Assembly: GCF_004135975.1 (NCBI RefSeq)
Contig: NZ_CP026538.1
Coordinates: forward strand, 744,001-808,000
Direction: 5' to 3'
DNA: 64,000 nucleotides
Origin: Solidesulfovibrio carbinolicus
Lineage (GTDB): Bacteria; Desulfobacterota; Desulfovibrionia; Desulfovibrionales; Desulfovibrionaceae
Positions 56,351 through 64,000 of the stretch are shown in pieces. The first letter of the stretch is position 1, and each line of letters opens with the position of its first letter. Position numbers and translations under genes: made by a program. The notes below the pieces were generated by a model. It saw only the letters and a program-made list of their open reading frames with translations. It had not been told where the DNA came from and searched no databases.

Positions 56351-57375
56351 GTCCGACGCCGCCGCTGTTTTCCATCATCATTCCGTTTAAGGCCCCTGGC
56401 CCTTACATCGAAGAGAGCCTGCCCCATCTGCTGGCCCTGGCCGAAGCGGATTTCGAGGTCATCCTCGTGCCCGACGGCCCCATGGACGTGGCCGCCCTGA
56501 CAACCGACCCCCGGGTGCGGGCCATCGCTTCGGGGCCGGTGTCGCCGGCCGTCAAGCGCGACCTCGGCGCGGCCGCCTCCCTGGGGCTCTACCTCGCGTT
56601 TATCGACGACGACGCCTATCCCGAACGCGGCTGGCTCTCCATCGCCCGGGCCGCCTTCGAGGGCGATCCGACCCTGTCCGCCGTGGGCGGGCCGGCGGCC
56701 ACGCCCCCGGACGATCCCTTTTGGGCCAGGGCTTCGGGCGCGGTGTTTTTAAGCCGCCTCACCGGCGTGCCCGAGCGCTACCGCCCGACCCCGCCCCGGC
56801 GGGAGGTGGACGATTGGCCCACGGTGAACCTCATCGTGCGGCGCGACGCCTTTTATGACGTAGGCGGCTTCGACACCGCCTGCTGGCCCGGCGAGGACAC
56901 CAAGTTCTGCCTGGATCTGGTCCACAAAAAGGGCGGGCGCATCCTCTATCTGCCCGAGCTGTTCGTGTGGCACCATCGCCGGCCGGGCTTGGCCAAGCAT
57001 TTGCGCCAGGTCGGCAACTACGGTCTGCACCGGGGCCATTTCGTGCGGGTGCATCCCGAAACCTCGCGCCGGCCGTGCTATTTCATCCCCTCGGCCTGGG
57101 TGCTCTTTTTGGTCCTGGCCCTGGGCTACGGCTTTTTTTACGTGGCCGACGGCGTCTCGCCCTGGCCGCTTATGGGCTGCCTTTTAAGCCTGGGCTTTGC
57201 CGCCTACGGCTGTTTTTTGGCCGCCGTCTTTTTCGATCTCACGGTCCTTCGCCGCGAGCCGGCCCTTGTGGCCCTGGCCGCCTTGCCCTACGTGGCGCTC
57301 ACCCACATCTGGTACGGCGTCCGTTTCCTCGTGGGCCTTTCCCGCAAAACGCTGACCAGCTCCCTTGGCAGGTGA
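56347..57375 (+). CDS. GT2 family glycosyltransferase with C-terminal membrane helices
   Basis: 342 residues from a GTG overlapping the upstream stop. FSIIIPFKAPGPYIEESLPH, YLAFIDDDAYPERGWL (DxD) and VNLIVRRDAFYDVGGFD with CWPGEDTKFCLDL (ED catalytic pair) fit GT2. Then three membrane helices (AWVLFLVLALGYGFFYVADG; GCLLSLGFAAYGCFLAAVFF; ALVALAALPYVALTHIWYGV). It probably adds a sugar to a lipid-linked or membrane-held chain. Confidence 0.88.
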   Translation: MSPTPPLFSIIIPFKAPGPYIEESLPHLLALAEADFEVILVPDGPMDVAALTTDPRVRAIASGPVSPAVKRDLGAAASLGLYLAFIDDDAYPERGWLSIARAAFEGDPTLSAVGGPAATPPDDPFWARASGAVFLSRLTGVPERYRPTPPRREVDDWPTVNLIVRRDAFYDVGGFDTACWPGEDTKFCLDLVHKKGGRILYLPELFVWHHRRPGLAKHLRQVGNYGLHRGHFVRVHPETSRRPCYFIPSAWVLFLVLALGYGFFYVADGVSPWPLMGCLLSLGFAAYGCFLAAVFFDLTVLRREPALVALAALPYVALTHIWYGVRFLVGLSRKTLTSSLGR

Positions 57376-57376
57376 T

Positions 57377-58852
57377 ATGAAAGTTTCCGTGGCCTATCCG
57401 CCGCTGTCCTCGGACAAGGGCACGCCGCTTCTGTCCCAGAACCGGCAGTTCCAGTGGTTCACCAACCCCACCTACATCTACCCCATGGTGCCGGCCTATG
57501 CCGCCAGCCTCATGGCCTCGCGCGGGCATACCGTCACCTTTGACGACGGCATCGCCGACGAGATGACCTACGAGGCCTTCAAGCGCGATCTGGTGGCCAA
57601 GGCCCCGGACGTCATCGCCATGGAGACCAAGACCCCGGTGGTGACGCGGCACTGGAAGATCGTGGCCGACCTCAAAGCGGCCCTGCCCGGCGCGACCATC
57701 GTGCTCATGGGCGACCATGTCACCGCGCTGCCCCGGGAAACCATGGAAAACTGCCCGGTGGATTACGTCATCCGCGGCGGCGACTTCGATTTCATTTTAG
57801 CCGACCTGGTCGATCATCTCGACGGCCGGCCCGTGGCCCTGCCGGCCGGGGTCTGGCGGCGCGAGAACGGAGAAATCGTCGATGGCGGCCTGGGGAACCT
57901 CACCCACAACCTGGACGAGCTGCCCTACATCGACCGCGAACTCATCAAGTGGAAGCGATACGCCTTTAAAAACGGCAATTTCAAGTACACCCCCGGGGCC
58001 TATGTCATGGCCGGGCGCGACTGCTGGTGGGGGCGTTGCACCTTTTGCAGCTGGACGACCCTTTTCCCGGGCGCGACCTACCGCACCGTGTCCCCGGCCC
58101 GCCACGTGGCCGAGATCGAGCGGCTGGTCAATGACTACGGCATCCGCGAGATCTTCGACGACTCGGGCTGCTTCCCGCGCGGGGCCTGGCTGGAGGAGTT
58201 CTGCAACCTGCTGATTGCCAAGGGGCTGCACAAGAAAGTCGTCATGGGCTGCAACATGCGCGTGGGCGAGCTGACCCAGGCCCAGTGGAATCTGCTCAAG
58301 AAGGCCAATTTCCGTTTTATCCTCATCGGCCTGGAGTCCATGTCCCAGGATACGCTCAATCGTCTCAAAAAGGGCATCAAGGTCTCCCAGATCGAGGAGA
58401 CCGTGCGCATGGCCAAAAAGGCGGGACTTGAGCCCCACATCACCACCATGGTGGGCTACCCCTGGGAGACCCGCGAAGACGCCCGGCGCACCGTGGATTT
58501 TGCCAAGTCGCTGTTTTCGCGCGGCCTGCTCAACACCCTGCAGGCCACCATCGTCGTGCCCTATCCCGGCACACCGCTGTTCGAGGAAGCCAAGGCCAAC
58601 GGCTGGCTCACCACCGAGAACTGGGATGACTACGACATGCGCGATTCGGTCTGGAAAAGCCCGATCTCCTCAAGCGACGTGTTGCAATTCAAGGACGAGT
58701 TGTATAAAGCCGCCCTCACGCCGGCGTTCATCATCCGCAAGATCCTGAGCATCCGGGACCTTGACGACATCAAGTTCCTGGCCAGGGCCGCTTCCAAGCT
58801 CGTCGGGCACCTGCTCAACAAAAGCCGCGCCAAATCCTGCGGCTGCAAATAG
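57377..58852 (+). CDS. B12-binding-type radical SAM protein
   Basis: 491 residues from the ATG. The N-terminal ~150 residues look like the B12-binding Rossmann domain (YPMVPAYAASLMASRGHTVT; ALPGATIVLMGDHVTALP), though the DxHxxG cobalamin motif is not obvious. The radical SAM core follows with GRDCWWGRCTFCSW: Cys-x5-Cys-x2-Cys (rather than x3), seen in the HpnJ/BchE-like class. LIGLESMSQDTLNRLKKGI is the conserved second half, and MVGYPWETREDARRTVDFAK follows. Members modify lipids, sugars or cofactors. In a glycan cluster it may act on a sugar or polyprenol; the substrate is unknown. Confidence 0.85.
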   Translation: MKVSVAYPPLSSDKGTPLLSQNRQFQWFTNPTYIYPMVPAYAASLMASRGHTVTFDDGIADEMTYEAFKRDLVAKAPDVIAMETKTPVVTRHWKIVADLKAALPGATIVLMGDHVTALPRETMENCPVDYVIRGGDFDFILADLVDHLDGRPVALPAGVWRRENGEIVDGGLGNLTHNLDELPYIDRELIKWKRYAFKNGNFKYTPGAYVMAGRDCWWGRCTFCSWTTLFPGATYRTVSPARHVAEIERLVNDYGIREIFDDSGCFPRGAWLEEFCNLLIAKGLHKKVVMGCNMRVGELTQAQWNLLKKANFRFILIGLESMSQDTLNRLKKGIKVSQIEETVRMAKKAGLEPHITTMVGYPWETREDARRTVDFAKSLFSRGLLNTLQATIVVPYPGTPLFEEAKANGWLTTENWDDYDMRDSVWKSPISSSDVLQFKDELYKAALTPAFIIRKILSIRDLDDIKFLARAASKLVGHLLNKSRAKSCGCK

Positions 58853-58950
58853 GCAGCCGCCGTTCCCACGACCGCCATGCACAAGACGCGTACACGTTCA
58901 ACCGGTCACGGCCGCAAGCTTGCCAACATTCATGCGGCGGGAGTCGCGGC

Positions 58951-59886
58951 ATGATCCGCGTTTCCGTGGTGGTCACCACCCGAAACGAGGCGGCCAACAT
59001 CGGCAATTGCCTGGCTTCGGTTGCCGGCCAGGACTTCCCCCGGGAAGCCCTGGAGATCATCGTCGTGGACAACGCTTCCACGGACAGCACCAAGGCCATT
59101 GCCCGCCGCTTCACCGACCGCGTCTTCGACAAGGGGCCGGAACGTTCGGCCCAGCGCAACTACGGCATGCTCGACCTGGCCGCCGGGGAGTACGTCATGT
59201 TCCTCGACGCGGACATGATCCTGTCGCGCACCGTGGTGCGGCGCTGCGTGGAACTCCTGGACGGTTGCCCCCACGTCGCCTTGCACGTGCCCGAGATCGT
59301 GCTCGGCACGGGCTTTTTTCCTTCGGTGCGGCGTTTCGAGCGCAGCTTCTACGACGGCACGGTCATCGACGGCGCGCGGTTCATGCGCCGCGAGGCCTTT
59401 GCCGCCGTGGGCGGGTTCGACACGTCCCTGACCGGTCCCGAGGACTGGGACCTGGACAAGAAACTCAAAGGCATCGGGACCATCGGGCTCCTTTCGCGCT
59501 ACGATTTCGACGCGGTGGACGCCTATGTTTCCGGGTTGCCCGCCGCGGGCATTCCCGATGCGCTCGTGGGCTTCGAAGCGAAAAGCGGACAGGACGTGCC
59601 GCTGCTGTTTCACAACGAAGCCGCCTTTCACCTCGGCCGCTACTTGAAGAAAAAGACGTATTACACAGGCAGCGCCGAAGCCTACATCGCCAAATGGACC
59701 CGGCAGGACCCGGACATCGCCCGCCAGTATGGGGCGTTCTACCGGTTCGTTGGCGTATTCGTCGAACAAGGCCGCTACCGCCGGCTCCTGGCCCATCCGG
59801 TCAAGGCCGGCGGCATGTATTTCCTGCGTTTCCTCGTGGGCGCCCTGTTTTTGGCCAGAAGATCACGCCAGGCCCCAAGCGCGTAA
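58951..59886 (+). CDS. GT2 family glycosyltransferase
   Basis: 311 residues from the ATG. RVSVVVTTRNEAANIGNCLA, EIIVVDNASTDSTKAIARRF, SAQRNYGMLDLAAGEYVMFL then DADM (DxD), and FMRREAFAAVGGFD with TGPEDWDLDKKLK are the GT2 motifs. No membrane helix is clear except a weak end (GGMYFLRFLVGALFLARRS). Third GT of the cluster. Confidence 0.9.
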   Translation: MIRVSVVVTTRNEAANIGNCLASVAGQDFPREALEIIVVDNASTDSTKAIARRFTDRVFDKGPERSAQRNYGMLDLAAGEYVMFLDADMILSRTVVRRCVELLDGCPHVALHVPEIVLGTGFFPSVRRFERSFYDGTVIDGARFMRREAFAAVGGFDTSLTGPEDWDLDKKLKGIGTIGLLSRYDFDAVDAYVSGLPAAGIPDALVGFEAKSGQDVPLLFHNEAAFHLGRYLKKKTYYTGSAEAYIAKWTRQDPDIARQYGAFYRFVGVFVEQGRYRRLLAHPVKAGGMYFLRFLVGALFLARRSRQAPSA

Positions 59887-59931
59887 GCCGCCCCCGAAAC
59901 TCGCACCCAATCGCCAACAGGAGAGACCCCC

Positions 59932-60999
<1,068 letters not shown>

Positions 61000-61008
61000 A
61001 ACGAAGAT

Positions 61009-61094
61009 GCCTCCGGCGGCCGGGGGGCATGATGCCCCCCGGACCCCCTCTCTAGAGGCGGGGTTGCGGCCGAAGCGGCCGCAACCCCGCCTCT
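61009..61094 (+). repeat. Family A palindrome plus a 19-bp perfect hairpin
   Basis: GCCTCCGGCGG, stem CCGGGGGGCATGATGCCCCCCGG (shown in parts: CCGGGGGGC/GCCCCCCGG), ACCCCCT; then AGAGGCGGGGTTGCGGCCG pairs with its perfect complement at 61076-61094 around a 3-nt loop. It may also separate the upstream cluster from the next gene. Confidence 0.85.
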
Positions 61095-61249
61095 TCAGTT
61101 GATTCCTGAAGTGAAAGTACGGTATCCCCAATTGATATTTTGGGGAGAAGAAGGCGGGGGAGCTAGCCAGGGTTTCCCCTGTTGCTGCGGGCCGCTTGGC
61201 CCGGGGTTTCCTCCCTCCGGTCTTCGCTTTGTTACCCTAAGGAGCTGAT

Positions 61250-62317
61250 ATGCAGACCATGTTGGTGACCGGCGGCGCCGGATTCGTGGGCAGCAATCTG
61301 GCCGTGGCCTTCAAGCGCAAGTACCCCGAGCGCACGGTCATCGTGCTCGATAACCTCAAGCGGCGCGGCTCGGAATTCAACGTGCCCCGGCTGGTGGCCG
61401 AGGGCATCCGGTTCGTCCACGGCGACATCCGCAATCCCGAGGACATGGAGTTCGACGACAAGATCGACGTGCTGCTGGAATGTTCGGCCGAACCGTCGGT
61501 GTTGGCCGGATTTGGCGGCTCGCCCAAATATCTCATCAACACCAACCTGACCGGCACCATCAACTGCCTGGAAGTGGCCCGCAAGAATGCCGCCGACGTG
61601 GTGTTTCTCTCCACCAGCCGGGTCTATCCCTACGATCCCATCAACGCCATCGGCCTGCGCGAGGAAGAGTCGCGCTTCGTGTGGCAGGCCGGGGACGGTC
61701 CGCGCGGTTGGAGCGAGGCCGGGGTGGACATTGATTTTGACTTGAACGGCCCCAAGTCCATGTACGGCGCGACCAAGCTGTGTTCGGAATTCGTGCTGCG
61801 CGAATACGAAGCCATGTACGGCGTGCGCAGCGTCATCAACCGCTGCGGCGTCATCGCCGGTCCCTGGCAGTTCGGCAAGGTGGATCAGGGCGTGTTCTCG
61901 CTGTGGGTCCAGGCCCACTATTTCAAGCGTAAGCTCTCCTACATCGGCTTTGGCGGCCTGGGCAAACAGGTGCGCGATCTGCTGCATATTGACGATCTGT
62001 TCGATCTTCTGGATATGCAGCTGGCCGACCTTGAGAAAGCGAAAGGAAAGGTGTATAATGTCGGCGGCGGCAGGGAAACCAGCCTGTCGCTTCTGGAGAC
62101 CACCCGCCTTTGCGAGCAGCTCACCGGCAACGCCATCGAGATACGGCGCGATCCGGTCAATCGGCCGGCCGACTTGGCCATTTACATCGGCGACAACCGC
62201 CGGGTGACGGCCGACTATGGGTGGAAGCCCAAGCGCAGCGCGGAGACGGTCCTGACGGACCTCTTTGACTGGGTCCGCGACAACGAAGCGAGCCTGCGCA
62301 CGCTCTCCGGCCTCTAG
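61250..62317 (+). CDS. CDP-paratose 2-epimerase-like SDR, copy 2
   Basis: 355 residues from the ATG with AAGGAG seven bases upstream. [20 protein letters not shown] (NAD loop), LLECSAEPSVLAGFGGSPKY (the AEPSV run is typical of this epimerase group), VVFLSTSRVYPY and NGPKSMYGATKLCSEFVLRE (catalytic Tyr and Lys as YGATK). LGKQVRDLLHIDDLFDLLDM and the end ADYGWKPKRSAETVLTDLFD fit. Unlike copy 1 the YxxxK is intact. The two copies have the same length but differ in sequence, so they may act on different sugars or in one two-step route. Confidence 0.85.
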   Translation: MQTMLVTGGAGFVGSNLAVAFKRKYPERTVIVLDNLKRRGSEFNVPRLVAEGIRFVHGDIRNPEDMEFDDKIDVLLECSAEPSVLAGFGGSPKYLINTNLTGTINCLEVARKNAADVVFLSTSRVYPYDPINAIGLREEESRFVWQAGDGPRGWSEAGVDIDFDLNGPKSMYGATKLCSEFVLREYEAMYGVRSVINRCGVIAGPWQFGKVDQGVFSLWVQAHYFKRKLSYIGFGGLGKQVRDLLHIDDLFDLLDMQLADLEKAKGKVYNVGGGRETSLSLLETTRLCEQLTGNAIEIRRDPVNRPADLAIYIGDNRRVTADYGWKPKRSAETVLTDLFDWVRDNEASLRTLSGL

Positions 62318-62383
62318 GCGTTTCCCGCAGCCAGGAACGCCTCCAGGCCCGAGGCGCAGGTCGCCCCCCACGGAGGCGGACAC

Positions 62384-63229
62384 ATGGCGCAACGCAAGGT
62401 CGACCACAACCGGATGCTGGCTGATGCCCGCACCATCCGGGAGAACATCAGCCGCGCCCGGGGGTATTTGCGGCGCGACGACTTCTACCGTTGTATCGAG
62501 GCGGCCAACGACGCGCTGGTGCTCAAATCCACCAGCTCGGCCCTGGGCATGGGCCGGTCCGAGGTCGATCTGCTTTTCGTCGAGATGTGCGACGATTTCA
62601 GCCGCCACCCGCGCGTGATCGCTTTCCTGGAAGGCCTCGGCGTGAGTGGCGGCCCATTTTTGCGCTACAAGTCCGGTGACGAGACGCTGCTGATTAAAAA
62701 GCTCACCGCTTTTCGCATCAAAATGGAAGAGCTGGAGGAGCATGCCGCCGCCAAGGAAGAAAAACGCCGCAACGCCCAGCGCGAGGAGTGGCTGGCCCTG
62801 GGCCGGGAGTGCCTGGACCAGAAAAGCTTCCCCAAGGGCAAGGTCTACCTGCGCCGGCTGGTGGAAAACTACGGCGATGAGCCGGGCATGATCCGCGAAG
62901 TCGGCAAGCTTTTCGCCGACGCCGGGCTGTTGCCCGAAGCCTCGGAAATGTTCATGCTGGCCATCGAACGCTTCCCCTCCGACCAGCAGGCCTGGCGCAT
63001 GGCCATCGACGCCTGGGACGCCCTGGGCGAATTCAAACAGGCCGAGGCCCTCTACCTCGACGCCGTCAAAACCTTCGGCGGCCACCCCATGACCTTCCTC
63101 AACATCGCCAAGTTCTACCTGAAATGGCACAAGAAAGACGACGCCTATGACTACGCCCAACGCGCGCTGGACCTGGACGCCACATTGGCGGAGGCCAAGG
63201 CTATCCAGGACGCCATTGAGAATCGTTGA
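62384..63229 (+). CDS. TPR-repeat protein
   Basis: 281 residues. An N-terminal helical part (ARTIRENISRARGYLRRDDF) and a charged coiled coil (KMEELEEHAAAKEEKRRNAQ) precede four TPR-like units at ~130-280 (KVYLRRLVENYGDEPGMIRE; LPEASEMFMLAIERFPSDQQ; FKQAEALYLDAVKTFGGHPM; DAYDYAQRALDLDATLAEAK). No signal peptide, so cytosolic; it may scaffold the glycan-synthesis proteins. 66 bp after the epimerase gene. Confidence 0.8.
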   Translation: MAQRKVDHNRMLADARTIRENISRARGYLRRDDFYRCIEAANDALVLKSTSSALGMGRSEVDLLFVEMCDDFSRHPRVIAFLEGLGVSGGPFLRYKSGDETLLIKKLTAFRIKMEELEEHAAAKEEKRRNAQREEWLALGRECLDQKSFPKGKVYLRRLVENYGDEPGMIREVGKLFADAGLLPEASEMFMLAIERFPSDQQAWRMAIDAWDALGEFKQAEALYLDAVKTFGGHPMTFLNIAKFYLKWHKKDDAYDYAQRALDLDATLAEAKAIQDAIENR

Positions 63230-63567
63230 GGGGAGCGGGGCGAGAAGAGAAGAGCGGAGAAGAGCAGAGGAAGAGGCCTCCGGGCGGTTCGCGAGGTCGG
63301 GGAGTGGCAGGAACTTCTCGCCCAAGTCGGAAGTCGCCACGGTTTTCGGTTTTGAAAATGCAGAGAGCGTCATGCAGCGGTACGGTCTGGAGAAGGCGAT
63401 CAAGCGCCAGCATCGCCTGCGGTGAATTAGTCCAGCCAAAACCTGTATGCCAACCATTCAAAACATCCTGAAGCATGCCTGGACTGTCGGTTCCTCGGTA
63501 CGAGATCACTCTCTATCGTTAGCGAAAGCATCAAGTCGCACAAGATGGGCTATGTTCATTGGGAAGG
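63230..63567. other. 338-bp non-coding stretch with degenerate family A remnant
   Basis: A purine-rich run then GGCCTCCGGGCGG (near 63274) resembles the left half of family A without a paired stem. Base composition falls sharply to the right. No convincing gene; short frames such as the one ending 63425 lack an SD. Confidence 0.45.
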
Positions 63568-64000
63568 CTATCGGGTCAAAATAAACAGGCCGCTGCCAAA
63601 ACTCAATGAAGGACTATACAGTTTGTACAAGCCCAGCTCGTGAAGCGAGTCCGCATTTTTAAGCCATGGAAGATACTGAACAATAGTCCCAAAAGAGACA
63701 TCGTCTTGTGTCAATTCAATCCAGGCGCCTTTGAATGAATATCCAGTCCCAAAATGTTTGCCGAACTCATTAGGACGAACAATTCGTGCAGTCGAAGGGT
63801 CATTCCTATTAGAAAACTCCAACATTAGAGGGATGTCATATCCATGAAGCTCCCGTCTCTGCCCAGCTACATTAGTGTTCCCAGTAATTTTCTCTATAGG
63901 CCATTTGAACACGGATTGTGCAAGAGAATCAAGATCACCAGACGTTCCAGCTTCGCCAAAACGTAGTGTGACAACGACATGCCTTTTCTGCCCAAGGTCA
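63568..64000 (-). CDS. AT-rich hypothetical protein, cut by the right window edge
   Basis: The frame is open from the right edge to the stop at 63568; ~144 residues are visible. The visible N-terminal part reads KRHVVVTLRFGEAGTSGDLD, then REEL-like HGYDIPLMLEFSNRN, TARIVRPNEFGKHFGTGYSF, GAWIELTQDD and YKLYSPSLSFGSGLFILTR. No known motif recognised. Much AT-richer than the upstream cluster and different in codon use, which suggests transferred DNA beginning near 63.5 kb. The true start lies outside the window or at an internal GTG (63912). Confidence 0.55.
   Translation of the reverse strand, partial: DLGQKRHVVVTLRFGEAGTSGDLDSLAQSVFKWPIEKITGNTNVAGQRRELHGYDIPLMLEFSNRNDPSTARIVRPNEFGKHFGTGYSFKGAWIELTQDDVSFGTIVQYLPWLKNADSLHELGLYKLYSPSLSFGSGLFILTR

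Noticed and set aside
63201..63509. 102-codon minus-strand frame at the island border
   Set aside because: No SD or recognisable sequence; it runs through the repeat remnant and overlaps the end of the TPR gene.

Overview
The window is about 64 kb of GC-rich bacterial chromosome and looks like a member of the Desulfovibrionaceae (Desulfovibrio/Solidesulfovibrio type). The pointers are a HesB-like selenoprotein, DsrE, bacteriohemerythrin, the DUF134/DUF5320 pair, a Tat-exported four-cluster ferredoxin with a membrane partner, and many PAS, sigma54-activator and HD-GYP signalling proteins. This placement is inference from gene content; there is no rRNA to confirm it.

Layout. 1-10.5 kb: a PEP-synthase-like phosphotransferase (cut by the left edge), a PhnD-like binding protein/histidine kinase/receiver set, a TauE/SafE permease with a structured leader, a coiled-coil membrane protein, and two cyclic-nucleotide-fold proteins. 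10.5-17 kb: an Fe-S/membrane redox pair behind a perfect FNR box, a PAS-sigma54 activator, a glycosyltransferase, DsrE, and DUF134 and DUF5320 genes. 17-25 kb: the envelope operon lysS-lolC-lolD-bamA-skp-fabZ (minus strand), then tRNA-Asn. 25-29 kb: an accessory stretch with a hemerythrin, several tiny genes and a convergent, overlapping luxI/luxR pair. 29-34 kb: HD-GYP and receiver signalling genes, three tandem HesB/IscA-like paralogues (one with an in-frame UGA), pyrR and a flavodoxin-fold reductase. 34-40 kb: argB, hslU, hslV, a macrodomain gene and an M16 peptidase. 40-43.3 kb: a phage-shock locus, with pspF divergent from pspA and two pspB-pspC pairs, and a sigma54 promoter and candidate enhancer sites between them. 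43.5-53 kb: a methyltransferase-like gene, an RNase H-fold nuclease, a Pro-rich protein, and an SGNH hydrolase/MBOAT/SGNH-LysM set probably for cell-surface O-acylation. 53.4-63.2 kb: prmA followed by a polysaccharide/glycan cluster (UDP-xylose-synthase-like SDR, three GT2 enzymes, a radical SAM protein, two CDP-paratose-epimerase-like SDRs, a TPR protein). The right edge cuts an AT-richer gene of unknown function.

The strongest unusual signals are: (1) the HesB-like selenoprotein in a Sec/Cys/neither paralogue series; (2) a dispersed family of intergenic palindromes with fixed GCCTCCGGCGG and GGACCCCC flanks but stems that change with matching compensation, including copies inside the pspF coding sequence, a five-hairpin chain near 45.5 kb and very long perfect hairpins near 45.8 kb; (3) the LuxI/LuxR pair; (4) the structured tauE leader and nearby perfect CRP/FNR-type palindrome; (5) the doubled pspBC genes. 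The palindrome family and the tauE leader are the best candidates for something undescribed.
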